From the NCBI RefSeq assembly GCF_029626145.1, contig NZ_JARUBJ010000002.1, positions 6,959,753-7,023,752 on the forward strand: DNA of 64,000 bases, read 5' to 3'. This stretch comes from Micromonospora sp. WMMD961 (GTDB taxonomy: Bacteria > Actinomycetota > Actinomycetes > Mycobacteriales > Micromonosporaceae). The position numbers were made by a program, and so were the translations under genes. Under the pieces are notes generated by a model, which was not told where the DNA came from, did not search any database, and saw only the letters and a program-made list of their open reading frames with translations. Positions 17,438 to 26,858 of this stretch are shown here, in pieces (within the stretch, counting starts at the first letter, position 1; every line of letters starts with the position of its first letter).

Positions 17438-18130
17438 TCAGCGTAGGGCTGTCTCGTCAGCCTCGTCGGTGCCCGCCGACGGCGCCGGGGTCGCCCCGCT
17501 CGGCGGCAGCTCGACCACCCGGTCGCGCGGCCACGGACGCGCCCAGCCACCCATCTCCAACAGGGTGGCCAGCACCCCGGCGGTGAAGCCCCAGACGAGC
17601 ATCCCGCGTGCCGAGAACGCCGGCCCGATCCAGCCGCTCGGGTGGCGGACCCGCAGCCGGTTGGCCGGGTCGACCAACTCGCTGACCGGCAGCCGGGCGA
17701 CGTGTGCCACCTCGGCGGGCTCCCGGGGATGCACCGGGTGCGGGTCGTGCCACCAGGCCAGCACCGGGGTGACCACGAAGTCACTGACCGGGATCCACAG
17801 TTTCGGCAGCTCGGCGAGGACGGTCACGCTCGTCGGGTCGAGGCCGACCTCCTCGTTCGCCTCACGCAGCGCGGTGGCGCGCACGTCGGCGTCCTCCGGG
17901 TCGGCCGCGCCGCCGGGAAAGGCTGGCTGGCCGGCGTGGGTACGCAGGGTGGCGGCGCGTTGCAGGACCAGCACGTCGGGGCCGGCACCGGGCTGCTCGC
18001 CGAGCAGCACCAGCACGGCGCTCTCCCGGCCGCCCTCGGCCGGGGTGGCCAACCGGGTGAAATCCTCGGCGCGGGCGGTGCCCAGCCGGGTCAGCAGCGG
18101 CTCGATCCATTCGGGTGGTCGACGGGTCAC
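17438..18130 (-). CDS. Nudix hydrolase, CoA-diphosphatase type
   Basis: A 230-residue protein with the Nudix core FPGGAADPEDAD ... ALREANEEVGLDP (71-100). The GG-x2-D-x2-D spacing before REAxEEVGL resembles the UPF0035/CoA pyrophosphatase branch (NudL, NUDT7), so the likely substrate is coenzyme A or acyl-CoA. The GTG start overlaps the stop of the thioredoxin gene in a GTGA. It corresponds by position to Rv3672c. Confidence 0.88.
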   Translation of the reverse strand: MTRRPPEWIEPLLTRLGTARAEDFTRLATPAEGGRESAVLVLLGEQPGAGPDVLVLQRAATLRTHAGQPAFPGGAADPEDADVRATALREANEEVGLDPTSVTVLAELPKLWIPVSDFVVTPVLAWWHDPHPVHPREPAEVAHVARLPVSELVDPANRLRVRHPSGWIGPAFSARGMLVWGFTAGVLATLLEMGGWARPWPRDRVVELPPSGATPAPSAGTDEADETALR

Positions 18131-18780
18131 GCCGGCACCGTCAGGCCGAGGTGCTGGCGAACCAGCTTGGCGAGTTGGGCGTCGTCGAGCGCGCCGGTGG
18201 CGTCGATGTGCCGGATCCGGCCGTCGGTGTCGACGAAGAGGGTCAGGGGCATGGCGTTGCGCTTCAGCTCGCGTTGCAGCGCCTCGCCCTGGTCCACCAG
18301 GATCGGGAACCGGACGCCGAAGTCCTCACCGATGGACTGGGCGCCGCTGCGGCTGTCCCGGCTGTTGACCCCGACGACCTGGAACTGACCGGCGGCCCGC
18401 TCGCTGAGCCGCTGGAAGGCGGGCAACTCCTTGCGGCACGGCGGGCACCACGACGCCCACACGTTGATCACCGCCGGCCCGGCGACGGACCGCAGGGCGA
18501 CCGGGGCGCCACCGGTGAAGCAGGACAGCGTCAGATCGGGCAGCGCCGGGCCACCGGCGGCAGGGGCCGTCGGGTCGGAACCAGGCGTGCTGGGGGTCGG
18601 CGTGCCGGAACCGGGTGACGTGGGCGTGGGCGCCGTCGCCAGCGTGGCGCAGTCGCGGAACGGCGAGGGTCGTTCGGCGGCGGCCGGGCGGGGAGCCGGG
18701 TCGTCGTCGGCAGTGCCTGCGGTGCAGCCGGCCACGACCAGCAGCAGCGGCAGGACGAGCAGGGCGAGACGGCGGTTCAC
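18127..18780 (-). CDS. TlpA-like thioredoxin lipoprotein
   Basis: A 217-residue exported lipoprotein. The signal peptide ends in a lipobox (VAGC, C19). A Pro/Thr/Ser-rich linker follows, then a thioredoxin fold with the redox pair [12 protein letters not shown]. It probably reduces or exchanges disulfides outside the membrane. Its GTG start overlaps the nth stop (GTGA), and its own stop overlaps the Nudix start in the same way, so the three genes are translationally coupled. It corresponds by position to Rv3673c. Confidence 0.9.
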   Translation of the reverse strand: MNRRLALLVLPLLLVVAGCTAGTADDDPAPRPAAAERPSPFRDCATLATAPTPTSPGSGTPTPSTPGSDPTAPAAGGPALPDLTLSCFTGGAPVALRSVAGPAVINVWASWCPPCRKELPAFQRLSERAAGQFQVVGVNSRDSRSGAQSIGEDFGVRFPILVDQGEALQRELKRNAMPLTLFVDTDGRIRHIDATGALDDAQLAKLVRQHLGLTVPA

Positions 18781-19565
18781 GGCACCTCCGCGGCGACCGC
18801 CTGGGCGGGCACCAGATCCGGGTCGACCCCGGCGGCTACCGCGAGGTCGCGGGCCCGGGGACCCTTGAGCAGCTTGGCGGCGGCGGCCGGCTCGGTCGGC
18901 CCGGCGCCGTACGAGGGGCAGAGCTTCGCGAGTGTGCACGCCCCGCAGGCCGGCTTGCGGGCGTGGCAGACCCGTCGCCCGTGGAAGATGATCCGGTGCG
19001 ACAGCATGGTCCATTCGCGCTTGGGATAGAGCGCGCCGACCGCATGCTCGATCTTCACCGGGTCGGTCTCGCTGGTCAGCCGCCACCTGTGGACCAGCCG
19101 CTGGAAGTGGGTGTCGACGGTGATGCCCGGGACGTCGAAGGCGTTGCCGAGGATCACGTTGGCAGTCTTGCGACCGATGCCGGGCAGCGTCACCAGGTCG
19201 ACGAGCCGGCCGGGGACCTGCCCGTCGTACCGGTCGACGAGGGCCTGCCCGAGCTTGAGCAGCGAGTCGGTCTTGTTGCGGTAGAAGCCGGTGGGCCGGA
19301 TCAGCTCCTCCATCTCGCCCCGGTCGGCGGCGGCGTAAGCCGCGGCGCTCGGGTAGCGGGCGAAGAGCTTGGGCGTGACCTCGTTGACCTTCTTGTCCGT
19401 GCACTGCGCGGAGAGGATGGTGGCGACGGCCAACTCCAGGGCATTGGAGTGGTCCAGTTCACAATGCGCGTCGGGGTGCGTCTCGGTCAGCACCCGGCCG
19501 ATCTTGCGGGCACGGCGGGTGCGCCCGAGGTCGGTCTCGCTGGCGACGGGAGGACTACTGGTCAC
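18777..19565 (-). CDS. nth: Endonuclease III (DNA glycosylase/AP lyase)
   Basis: A 262-residue base-excision repair enzyme that removes oxidised pyrimidines. The helix-hairpin-helix LPGIGRKTA carries the catalytic lysine K133, VDTH supplies aspartate D151, and the [4Fe-4S] ligands C200, C207, C210 and C216 have the usual C-x6-C-x2-C-x5-C spacing. The open frame extends about 70 codons further upstream but is low-complexity, so GTG 19563-19565 ([10 protein letters not shown]) is the likely start. It heads the minus-strand operon toward marP. Confidence 0.94.
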   Translation of the reverse strand: MTSSPPVASETDLGRTRRARKIGRVLTETHPDAHCELDHSNALELAVATILSAQCTDKKVNEVTPKLFARYPSAAAYAAADRGEMEELIRPTGFYRNKTDSLLKLGQALVDRYDGQVPGRLVDLVTLPGIGRKTANVILGNAFDVPGITVDTHFQRLVHRWRLTSETDPVKIEHAVGALYPKREWTMLSHRIIFHGRRVCHARKPACGACTLAKLCPSYGAGPTEPAAAAKLLKGPRARDLAVAAGVDPDLVPAQAVAAEVP

Positions 19566-19606
19566 GACGGTCAGCCTACGTCGCACCCCGGACGCTCCCC
19601 GACGGG

Positions 19607-20785
19607 TCAACCGGCGGCGGGCGGCGAGATCTTGCCCTGCCCGTCGAGCCGGGCGCCACCCTTCGGGAAGTCGGCACTGCTCAACTCGGTGACCAGACCG
19701 AGGCCCCGCTTGTTCGGGTCCATCGTCGGCTTGCCGGCGTCGTTCATGTACGTCGAGGTGAACGAGCCGCCAGCCCAACCGCCGTCCGGTTTCAGCGACA
19801 CCTTCAACACCCCGCCCCAGCCGAGGCGACCGTCGTTGCTCAGTGAGTTGCCGCCGCCGGCGAAGTTGCCCAGGCTGTACGCGATCAGGCGCCCCTGGTA
19901 GAACTCCATCCCGCGCAGCACGTGCGGCCCGTGCCCGACGATCAGGTCGGCACCCGCGTCGATCATGGCGTGGGAGAACTTGACCGGGTCGCCCCGGTTC
20001 TCGCCCAGGAACATCTCGGTGCCTGGCTTTACCCGGGTCTTCTCCGCTCCCTCACCACCCATGTGCACCTGCACCACGACCAGGTCGGCCATGGTGGCGG
20101 CCTTGGCGACCACCGTCTTCGCCTTGGCGATGTCGACCAGGCTGTTCGACCAGACGTACGACGAGAAGCCGGCGATCGCGACCTTCACGCCCTTGACGTC
20201 GACCACGGTGATCTGGTCCGGAGCGCCGGTGTGCTTCAGGTCGTACTTCTCCAGCGCCTTCTGGGTGTTCTCGTAGCCCTTCGGCCCGTAGTCGTACCCG
20301 TGGTTGTTTGCCTGGTTGAGCACGTCGAAGCCGGCGTCGCGCAGGTGTGCGGCGTACTCCGGCGGCGCACGGAACTGGAAACAGCGGGTGGAGTTGGCCC
20401 CGCACTTGCCGGTGCCGGTGTCCACCGTCAACGGCTCTTCCAGATTGCCCATCACCAGGTCGGCCTTGAGCGCCTCGGTGACCGAGGTGAAGAAGCCCTT
20501 CCCACCGGCGGCCGGCAACCGGCTCGGCGCGTTGCCCATGATGATGTCGCCGGTGGCGGAGAGCGAGATGGCGCCGCCCGCACCGGAGGCCGCAGGCCCG
20601 GTCGCGCCCGGTTCGGCCGTGGCCACCGGAGCGCCGGTGCCACCCCCGCCGGCACCGGGCTGCCAGACGGGAGCCTCTCCGCCCGCGTCGGAACAGCCGG
20701 CGACGAGCAGGGCGGCCAGCAGTGCGGCGAGGCATGGGGCGACGCGGCGACGCGGGCGGGACGCGAGGGGGGCGGGAGCGTACAT
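19607..20785 (-). CDS. CapA-family lipoprotein (metallophosphatase fold)
   Basis: A 392-residue protein with a lipobox (LLVAGC, C31), a Gly/Ala-rich linker and a CapA domain: [37 protein letters not shown] and [11 protein letters not shown]. CapA proteins are related to poly-gamma-glutamate synthesis, but most actinobacterial members have no known polymer, and no capBC are nearby. It is anchored outside the membrane. A TAGGGT hexamer 8 nt before the ATG may be the -10. It precedes nth on the same strand with a 41-bp gap. Confidence 0.88.
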   Translation of the reverse strand: MYAPAPLASRPRRRVAPCLAALLAALLVAGCSDAGGEAPVWQPGAGGGGTGAPVATAEPGATGPAASGAGGAISLSATGDIIMGNAPSRLPAAGGKGFFTSVTEALKADLVMGNLEEPLTVDTGTGKCGANSTRCFQFRAPPEYAAHLRDAGFDVLNQANNHGYDYGPKGYENTQKALEKYDLKHTGAPDQITVVDVKGVKVAIAGFSSYVWSNSLVDIAKAKTVVAKAATMADLVVVQVHMGGEGAEKTRVKPGTEMFLGENRGDPVKFSHAMIDAGADLIVGHGPHVLRGMEFYQGRLIAYSLGNFAGGGNSLSNDGRLGWGGVLKVSLKPDGGWAGGSFTSTYMNDAGKPTMDPNKRGLGLVTELSSADFPKGGARLDGQGKISPPAAG

Positions 20786-20841
20786 CGTCCGCGACCCTAC
20801 CGGGCCCTAAACGCGCCGACGACAGCCGATCGGTCGAATCT

Positions 20842-21531
20842 TCAGCCGGTGTGCTGCTCCGACCAGGGCACAACCACCCGGGAACCCCCGGCGAGCACCG
20901 CCGCGTGCACCGCACGAGCAAGCGGGGCACCCCAAGTGGAGCGCGGCCCCCCGTAGGCGGCCTCCGGCCCGTCCAACGGGCAGAGCACGGTGACCGCGTC
21001 GGTCGGGGTGCCGGTTGCGGGCAGTCCCAGCTCGCTGATCGACTGGGTCTTCGCCTCGGTCGCCGTGGCCACCGCGTTGACCAGTGCCGAGTCGGCGAGC
21101 CGGGCCGGCACGTACACCACGATGTTGACCGTGCCGACCCGCTGGACGAGCCCGGCCGGCGTCGGCGCGGCCGCGAGCACCGGCGTGCCGAGCCCCACCG
21201 TCGCCCAGGCCCGGACCCCGGTGTCGGTCCGCGCCACCACCTCGCCGACGTGCACCCCGGTCAGCAGGCCGACCCCGGGCCCGTCGAGGGCGAGGTCGGC
21301 GGCGAGGGCCGCCAGGTGCGCGGCGGGGTCACCACGGTCGTACGACATGGGTACGGTCGCGTTCAGCACCCAGCGCCGGACCCCGATACCACCGCCCAGC
21401 GGGCCGCTGCTGACGGCCCGCAGAGGCACGTCCGCGCGCCAGACGAGCAGCGGAATGTCTCGCCCGTCCTCGGCACGGCTGGTCAGAGTCGGGTCGCTCA
21501 GCACGTCGGGCAGGTTACGCCCACCGATCAC
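20842..21531 (-). CDS. cbiZ: Adenosylcobinamide amidohydrolase
   Basis: A 229-residue cytosolic enzyme of the CbiZ family. It hydrolyses adenosylcobinamide to adenosylcobyric acid so that imported corrinoids can re-enter cobalamin synthesis. The [15 protein letters not shown] segment, the [23 protein letters not shown] core (read in two parts) and DAVTVLCPL fit the family. The GTG start at 21529-21531 has no clear ribosome binding site. It is divergent from crp with 116 bp between the starts. No other cobalamin gene or riboswitch is visible nearby. Confidence 0.78.
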   Translation of the reverse strand: MIGGRNLPDVLSDPTLTSRAEDGRDIPLLVWRADVPLRAVSSGPLGGGIGVRRWVLNATVPMSYDRGDPAAHLAALAADLALDGPGVGLLTGVHVGEVVARTDTGVRAWATVGLGTPVLAAAPTPAGLVQRVGTVNIVVYVPARLADSALVNAVATATEAKTQSISELGLPATGTPTDAVTVLCPLDGPEAAYGGPRSTWGAPLARAVHAAVLAGGSRVVVPWSEQHTG

Positions 21532-21647
21532 GATTCCAGGGGCGACCTCTGATTCATGCTCATGTGCGCCTAGACTTGGCGGCGCGCGAGGGGATCAGCG
21601 GACGGCGACCCCGGCCGACGGACGGCCCGCGCAACCGGAGGTGCGCG

Positions 21648-22325
21648 ATGGACGAGGTACTGGCCCGCAGCGGGATCTTCCAGGGTGTCGACCCGGAAGC
21701 TGCCGAGGCGCTCGCCAAGGAGATGGAGACGATCGAGGTCCGCAAGGGCGAGATCGTCTTCAATGAGGGCGAGCCCGGTGACAGCCTCTATATCCTGTTG
21801 TCCGGGAAGATCAAGGTTGGTCGCCGCGCAGCGGACGGCCGGCAGAACCTGATCGCGGTGATGGGGCCGTCGGACATGGTGGGTGAGCTGTCGCTCTTCG
21901 ACCCTGGTCCGCGTACGGCGACCGCCACCGCGGTGACCGACACCCGGTTGGTGCGACTGCGCAAGCAGGCGCTGCGACCGTGGTTGAACAACCGCCCGGA
22001 GATCGCCGAGCAGTTGCTCCGGGTGCTCGCCCGTAGGCTGCGTCGGACCAACGACTCGCTCGCCGACCTGATCTTCACCGACGTGCCGGGTCGGGTCGCC
22101 AAGAACCTGCTCCAGATGGCTGGACGGTTCGGCACCCGCGACGGTGGCGTCCTGCGGGTGACCCACGACCTCACCCAGGAGGAGATCGCCCAGCTCGTCG
22201 GCGCCTCCCGGGAGACGGTCAACAAGGCCCTGGCCGACTTCGCCTCGCGCGGATGGCTTCGGCTGGACGGCAAGAGCATCATCATCCTGGACCCGGAGCG
22301 CCTGGCCCGCCGCGCCCGCGTCTGA
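21648..22325 (+). CDS. crp: Crp/Fnr-family cAMP-type transcriptional regulator
   Basis: A 225-residue protein that, as I remember it, is very similar to M. tuberculosis CRP (Rv3676). Residues 1-120 are the cyclic-nucleotide domain, including [15 protein letters not shown] at the phosphate-binding cassette. The helix-turn-helix [20 protein letters not shown] is near residues 184-203. It should bind cAMP and regulate carbon and stress genes. ATG 21648 follows CCGGAGG. As in Mycobacterium it sits beside nth-marP on the opposite strand, and an adenylate-cyclase domain protein is encoded about 15 kb downstream. Confidence 0.95.
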   Translation: MDEVLARSGIFQGVDPEAAEALAKEMETIEVRKGEIVFNEGEPGDSLYILLSGKIKVGRRAADGRQNLIAVMGPSDMVGELSLFDPGPRTATATAVTDTRLVRLRKQALRPWLNNRPEIAEQLLRVLARRLRRTNDSLADLIFTDVPGRVAKNLLQMAGRFGTRDGGVLRVTHDLTQEEIAQLVGASRETVNKALADFASRGWLRLDGKSIIILDPERLARRARV

Positions 22326-22337
22326 GCCGTACGTCAG

Positions 22338-22372
22338 GTCCCCGTCTCCCGTCACCGACGGTGGGCGGGGAC
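22338..22372 (+). terminator. Hairpin terminator after crp
   Basis: GTCCCCG (22338-22344) pairs with CGGGGAC (22366-22372), with further partial pairing inside. GTTTCGTCT follows. It lies 13 bp after the crp stop. Confidence 0.55.
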
Positions 22373-22433
22373 GTTTCGTCTGCCCGGCGCAGAATCACTG
22401 GTTCGGGCTGGCCGGAGCGGTGAGGGTGGGGCC

Positions 22434-23177
22434 ATGGTGAACAGGGTTGCTGTGCTCTCCGACATCCATGGCGTACTCCCCGCGTTGGAGGCCGTGCTGG
22501 CCGAGCCGGACGTCGCCGCCGCCGACCTGATCGTGCTGACCGGCGACATCGCGGCCGGCCCACAGCCGGTCGAAGTGCTGGACGTGCTCGCCGGGCTGGG
22601 TGACCGGGTCTGCTGGGTGGGCGGCAACGCCGACCGTGAGCTGGTCGAGGCGCGAGCCGGCAAGCCCGCGTCGATCGAGGTGTCCAACTGGGCTGCCGGG
22701 CAGCTCCGCGACGACCAGGTGGCCCGTCTCGCGACCCTGCCGGCGACGGCGACGTTCGCGATCGACGGTCTCGGGCCGACCTTGTTCTGTCACGCCACCC
22801 CTCGGGACGACGAGGAGGTCGTGCTCGTCGACTCCCGGATGTCGCGCTGGGCCGAGGTGTTCGCCGGCCTCCCGGCCGAGGTCACGACGGTGGTCTGCGG
22901 CCACACGCACATGCCCTTCACCCGACTGGTGGACCGCCGCCTGGTGGTCAACCCCGGCAGCGTCGGCATGCCGTACGGGGGTGCGGGCGCATGGTGGGCA
23001 TTCCTTGGGCCAGGCGTCGAGCTGCGCCGCACCGCCTTCGACGTGGACGCGGCGTGCGCTCAGGTGGCAGCGGAGTCGACCTTCCCCGACGCCGCGGCCT
23101 GGGCCGACGAGTACCTGCGCTCCCAGCACAGCGACGCCGACGCCCTGGCCGTCTTCGGCCCCCGCGACGGCCGCTGA
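22434..23177 (+). CDS. Metallophosphoesterase (YfcE/MJ0936-like)
   Basis: A 247-residue cytosolic calcineurin-fold phosphoesterase. Metal ligands are evident in AVLSDIHGVLPAL, LTGDIAAGP, VGGNADRE, FCHATP and CGHTHMPF. The compact size and the VVNPGSVGMP ending motif fit the YfcE-like group, which hydrolyses phosphodiesters such as cyclic nucleotides in vitro. Lying directly after crp, it might act on cAMP, but that is only inference from position. The start follows a G-rich ribosome binding site. Confidence 0.85.
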   Translation: MVNRVAVLSDIHGVLPALEAVLAEPDVAAADLIVLTGDIAAGPQPVEVLDVLAGLGDRVCWVGGNADRELVEARAGKPASIEVSNWAAGQLRDDQVARLATLPATATFAIDGLGPTLFCHATPRDDEEVVLVDSRMSRWAEVFAGLPAEVTTVVCGHTHMPFTRLVDRRLVVNPGSVGMPYGGAGAWWAFLGPGVELRRTAFDVDAACAQVAAESTFPDAAAWADEYLRSQHSDADALAVFGPRDGR

Positions 23178-23317
23178 CGCGCCGGCTGCCCTCGCAGCGG
23201 CTGTCCTCGCAGCGGCGTCCTCGGTTACGGCCGCTGATGCGCCGGCCGTCCTCGCGCCGGCGTCCTCGGTTCCCGCGAGGCTGACCCAGCAGGTGGCGGC
23301 AACCTGGGGGAGCGAGC

Positions 23318-23571
23318 CTTTGGAGCTGAATCGTTTGCGACATCGGCGCGAGCGACCAGAGGAGGAGGGCAAGGAGGCAGTCGGCAGCAGTGATCGGCGC
23401 GAGCAACCTGCGGATGCGACCGGCGGATGCGACATCGGCGCAAGCAACCGCCAGGCACGACCGCCAGGCACGACCGCCAGGCACGACCGCCGGATGGGCC
23501 GATCGGTCCGGCCCACCGGCTCGCCCGCGGTCCGGCCGTCGGATGACTCGTCTGTGTTATCAGCTCCAAAG
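23318..23571. repeat. 254-bp segment bounded by 12-bp inverted repeats
   Basis: CTTTGGAGCTGA at 23318-23329 is the exact inverse complement of TCAGCTCCAAAG at 23560-23571. Beyond these 12 bp the flanks diverge. The interior has repeated GATCGGCGCGAGC-like pieces and the 13-bp tandem units. It could be two opposed copies of a short dispersed repeat or a small non-autonomous mobile element; no target duplication is evident. Confidence 0.5.
23450..23488 (+). repeat. Three 13-bp tandem repeats
   Basis: Three perfect copies of GCCAGGCACGACC in a row, inside the inverted-repeat segment upstream of tetR. Confidence 0.9.
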
Positions 23572-23684
23572 CGAGCCAACACACCATGGCCCGCCAACCG
23601 CCAACCGCCGGCCACCGGCCACCGACCGCCGCACCCCTCCCCGCCAGCTCGGCCGACCGCCAGCAAGGCTGGAAAAAGTCAGGC

Positions 23685-23713
23685 TTGACTGTTTGTTTCT
23701 CGGAACGCAGGCT
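23685..23713 (+). promoter_or_regulatory. Promoter of the TetR-family regulator
   Basis: TTGACT (23685-23690) and CAGGCT (23708-23713) are separated by 17 bp. The -10 ends 6 nt before GTG 23720, so transcription should begin at the start codon (leaderless). This placement also decides the start codon. Confidence 0.6.
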
Positions 23714-23719
23714 GTTCGC

Positions 23720-24325
23720 GTGCCTCCCACATCGACGCGAGTGCCTCAACAGGAACGCAGCCGCGCCACCCAGGCCCGGCTGCTGGAGGCGACCGTCGAC
23801 TGCCTGATCGAGCACGGCTGGTCCGGCACCACGACCACCGTCGTCGCCGCCCGGGCCGGTGTCTCGCGCGGGGCCCAGCTGCACCACTACCCGACGAAGG
23901 CCGCCCTGGTGACGGCCGCCGTGGCCCACCTCGCCGAGCGGCGGGCCGCCGAGTTGCGCACCGAGGCCGAGGCGATGCCGGCCGGTCCGCAGCGCCTCGA
24001 CCGGGTGATCGACCTGCTCGGCGTGGCTTTCACCGGGCCGCTGTTCGTGGCCGCTCTCGAACTCTGGGTCGCCGCCCGCACCGACCGGGAGCTTCGGGAC
24101 GCCCTGGTGCCGCTCGAAGCGACGGTCGGCCGGGAGATGCACCGACTCACGGTTGCCCTGCTCGGCGTCGACGAGCGTCGACCCGGCGTCCGCGAAGCGG
24201 TGCAGGCCACCCTCGACCTGCTGCGCGGGCTCGGGGTGGCCAACCTGCTCAACGACGACTCCGCCCGCCGTACCGCCCTGTTGGCCACCTGGAAACGCCA
24301 ACTCGCCACCCTGCTCACGCCCTGA
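23720..24325 (+). CDS. TetR-family transcriptional regulator
   Basis: A 201-residue protein. The N-terminal helix-turn-helix runs from ATQARLLEATVDCLIEHGW through TTTTVVAARAGVSRGAQLHHY. The helical C-terminal domain would bind a ligand, probably an acyl-CoA given the next six genes. GTG 23720 was chosen over GTG 23741 because it matches the leaderless promoter. It heads a plus-strand operon with the TIGR03084-like, AtuA-like, acyl-CoA dehydrogenase and carboxylase genes, which it likely represses. Confidence 0.9.
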   Translation: MPPTSTRVPQQERSRATQARLLEATVDCLIEHGWSGTTTTVVAARAGVSRGAQLHHYPTKAALVTAAVAHLAERRAAELRTEAEAMPAGPQRLDRVIDLLGVAFTGPLFVAALELWVAARTDRELRDALVPLEATVGREMHRLTVALLGVDERRPGVREAVQATLDLLRGLGVANLLNDDSARRTALLATWKRQLATLLTP

Positions 24326-24363
24326 TCGACGGCCGCACCGGCCCACGACCGACCGGAGGCACC

Positions 24364-25161
24364 ATGGTCGACCTCACCGACCTGCTCGCGGATCTGGCCG
24401 CCGAGTCCGCCCAACTGGACGCCCTGGTGGCTCCGCTACCGGCGGCCGACTGGGCCCGGCCCACTCCGGCGCCCGGCTGGAGCATCGGGCACCAGATCGC
24501 CCACCTCGCCTGGACCGACCACGTGGCGCTGCTGGCCGCCACCGATCCCGAGGCGTTCTACGCGACGGTGACCACCGCACCGGACGCGACCCGGCTCGTC
24601 GACGCGGGCGCCGAGGAGTTCCTCGCCCCGCCGGTGGAACTGCTGCACCGCTGGCGGACCGGTCGGTCGGCGTTGGCCGACGCACTGGGCGCCGTCCCGG
24701 CCGGTGAGAAGCTGCCCTGGTACGGCACCCGGATGTCGGCCACCTCGATGGCTACCGCCCGGCTCATGGAGACCTGGGCACACGGTGAGGACGTGGCAAA
24801 CACCCTCGGCGTCGGGCGCCCCGACAGCGAGCGGCTGCGGCACGTCGCGCACCTCGGTGTGCGTACCCTCGGGCACGGCTTCGCCGCCCACGGCCGGGCG
24901 GCGCCGACGACGCCGGTCCGGGTCGAGCTGGTCGGGCCCGGCGCCGACACCTGGAGTTGGGGCCCGGCGGACGCCACCGACCGGGTGACCGGCCCGGCTC
25001 GGGACTTCTGCCTGCTGGTCACCCAGCGCCGGCACCGCGCGGACCTCGCCCTGGTCGCCACCGGCCCGGTTGCCGACGAGTGGCTAGACGTGGCGCAGGC
25101 CTTCGCCGGGCCGCCGGGTGTCGGCCGTGAACCGGCCGGCGGAGAGGGAGTACGAGCGTGA
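24364..25161 (+). CDS. TIGR03084-like / mycothiol-dependent isomerase-fold protein
   Basis: A 265-residue protein. The N-terminal half has the DinB/maleylpyruvate-isomerase fold with PTPAPGWSIGHQIAHLAWTD, containing a candidate metal histidine, and METWAHGEDVAN, containing a second. I relate it to the actinobacterial family TIGR03084, of unknown reaction, which often accompanies acyl-CoA carboxylase genes. Mycothiol-dependent chemistry is possible for this fold but not shown. It ends in a GTGA overlap with the AtuA-like gene. Confidence 0.75.
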   Translation: MVDLTDLLADLAAESAQLDALVAPLPAADWARPTPAPGWSIGHQIAHLAWTDHVALLAATDPEAFYATVTTAPDATRLVDAGAEEFLAPPVELLHRWRTGRSALADALGAVPAGEKLPWYGTRMSATSMATARLMETWAHGEDVANTLGVGRPDSERLRHVAHLGVRTLGHGFAAHGRAAPTTPVRVELVGPGADTWSWGPADATDRVTGPARDFCLLVTQRRHRADLALVATGPVADEWLDVAQAFAGPPGVGREPAGGEGVRA

Positions 25162-26858
25162 TCCGCATCGGCAACGCCTCCGGCTTCTACGGCGACCGGT
25201 TCACCGCCTGGCGGGAGATGCTCGACGGCGGTGAACTGGACGTGCTGACCGGTGACTACCTGGCCGAGTTGACCATGCTGATCCTCGCCCGGGACCGGCT
25301 GCGCGACCCCGACCTGGGCTACGCGAAGACGTTCCTGCGTCAACTGGAGACCTGTCTCGGCACCGCCCTGGAGCGTGGGGTGCGGATCGTGACCAACGCC
25401 GGTGGGTTGAATCCGGCCGGCCTGGCCGCCGCCATCGAGTCCCTCACGACGCGGCTGGGCCTGGCCGCGAAGGTGGGGTACGTCGAGGGCGACACGATCC
25501 AACGGCCGGACGCGTTGAGCGCCAACGCCTACCTGGGCGCGTTCGGCATCGCCGCCTGCCTCGACGGCGGCGCGGACGTCGTGGTCACCGGCCGGGTCAC
25601 CGACGCGTCACTGGTGGTCGGCCCGGCAATCGCCCGGTACGGGTGGAGCCGCGATGATCTCGACCAGCTGGCCGGGGCGACCGTCGCGGGGCACCTCGTC
25701 GAGTGCGGCGCACAGGTCACCGGCGGAAACTTCAGCTTCTTCACCGAACTCGCCGACGGCGGGCACCGGCCCGGTTTCCCGATCGCCGAGGTGCACGCCG
25801 ACGGTTCGACAGTGCTCACCAAGCATCCCGGCACCGGTGGCGCGGTCACCGCGGAGACGGTCACGGCACAACTGCTCTACGAGGTCGCCGGGCCGGCGTA
25901 CCTGGGGCCGGACGTGGTCACCCGACTCGACACGGTGACGCTGAGCCCGGACGGACCGGACCGGGTCCGGGTCTCCGGCGTCCGGGGCACCCCGCCACCG
26001 GCCACGCTGAAGGTGGGCGTCAACAACCTCGGTGGCTTCCGCAACTCGATGACGTTCGTCCTCTGCGGACTGGATATCGAGGCGAAGGCGGCTCTGGTAC
26101 GCGGGCAGATCGAGGAGGCGGTCGGCACGGACGGGCTGGAGTTCACGCTGGCCCGGACGGACCACCCGGATGCCGCCGACACCGAGGCGGCCAGTGCGCT
26201 GCTGCACGTACACCTGCGCCACGGTGACAAGGCGCGGACCGGCCGCGCCTTCTCGGCCGCTGCGGTGGAGCTGGCCCTGGCCTCGTACCCGGGCTGCACG
26301 CTGACCACCCTGCCCGGCGACGCGACACCGTACGGCGTCTTCACCGCCGACGAGGTGCCGCAGGACGCCGTCGCCCATGTCGCGGTGCTGCCCGGTGGTG
26401 AGCGGGTGCCGATTGCCCCGCCGACCCGCACCGCGAGTGTGCAGGGGGCCCCTGCACAACAGAATCCGATAACAGGGGGCCCTTCCTTACCCCCGACCCG
26501 GCGAGGCGCGCTCGGCGAGCTGGTCGGCGCGCGCTCCGGGGACAAGGGCGGTGATGCCAACCTCGGCGTCTGGGCGCGCAACGACGCCGCGTACGCCTGG
26601 CTGCGGGACTGGTTGACCATCGCGTGCCTGGCCGAGCTGCTGCCGGAGACCGCGCCGTTGTCGGTGCGGCGCTACGAGTTGCCGAACCTACGCGCGGTCA
26701 ACTTCGTGATCGAGGGCCTACTCGGTGCGGGGGTGGCCGCGTCCACCCGGTTCGATCCGCAGGCCAAGGCGCTCGGTGAGCTGCTGCGCGGCCGGGTCGT
26801 CGACCTTCCGGCCGACGTGCCGACCGGGCCGACCGTAGCTACCGGGGTGACGCCGTGA
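25158..26858 (+). CDS. AtuA-like protein (DUF1446 domain plus C-terminal AtuA domain)
   Basis: A 566-residue protein. Residues 1 to about 425 form the DUF1446/AtuA domain (IRIGNASGFYGDRFTAW, TNAGGLNP, VVTGRVTDASLVVGP). Residues about 451-550 form the small second domain beginning GELVGARSGDKGGDANLGVW. In Pseudomonas AtuA belongs to the acyclic terpene (citronellol/geraniol) pathway, but its reaction is not well defined. Linker residues about 428-445 are encoded by a palindromic repeat element (see 26439-26492). Both ends overlap neighbours as GTGA, so expression is tightly coupled in the operon. Confidence 0.85.
   Translation: MIRIGNASGFYGDRFTAWREMLDGGELDVLTGDYLAELTMLILARDRLRDPDLGYAKTFLRQLETCLGTALERGVRIVTNAGGLNPAGLAAAIESLTTRLGLAAKVGYVEGDTIQRPDALSANAYLGAFGIAACLDGGADVVVTGRVTDASLVVGPAIARYGWSRDDLDQLAGATVAGHLVECGAQVTGGNFSFFTELADGGHRPGFPIAEVHADGSTVLTKHPGTGGAVTAETVTAQLLYEVAGPAYLGPDVVTRLDTVTLSPDGPDRVRVSGVRGTPPPATLKVGVNNLGGFRNSMTFVLCGLDIEAKAALVRGQIEEAVGTDGLEFTLARTDHPDAADTEAASALLHVHLRHGDKARTGRAFSAAAVELALASYPGCTLTTLPGDATPYGVFTADEVPQDAVAHVAVLPGGERVPIAPPTRTASVQGAPAQQNPITGGPSLPPTRRGALGELVGARSGDKGGDANLGVWARNDAAYAWLRDWLTIACLAELLPETAPLSVRRYELPNLRAVNFVIEGLLGAGVAASTRFDPQAKALGELLRGRVVDLPADVPTGPTVATGVTP
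26439..26492 (+). repeat. Palindromic repeat element inside the AtuA-like coding sequence
   Basis: GTGCAGGGG-G-CCCCTGCAC (26439-26457) is a perfect 9+1+9 palindrome. After about 17 nt comes AGGGGGCCCTTCCTT. The same layout, GGGCCCC-spacer-GGGGCCCTTCCTT, appears in the intergenic array at 42319-42430. The 54-nt element equals 18 codons and leaves the frame intact, encoding an Ala/Gln/Pro/Gly-rich linker between two domains. Confidence 0.65.

Larger units (their letters stand above)
23178..23719. other. Repeat-rich intergenic region before tetR
   Basis: About 540 bp without a believable gene. It begins with imperfect CCTCGCAGCGG/GCGCCGGCGTCCTCGG direct repeats, then holds a pair of 12-bp inverted repeats (23318-23329 and 23560-23571), three 13-bp tandem units (23450-23488) and the tetR promoter. 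Open frames across it are proline- and arginine-rich and show no domain. Confidence 0.7.

Noticed and set aside
20842..21647. Cobalamin riboswitch near cbiZ
   Set aside because: The 116-bp gap shows no B12-box-like sequence that I can recognise.
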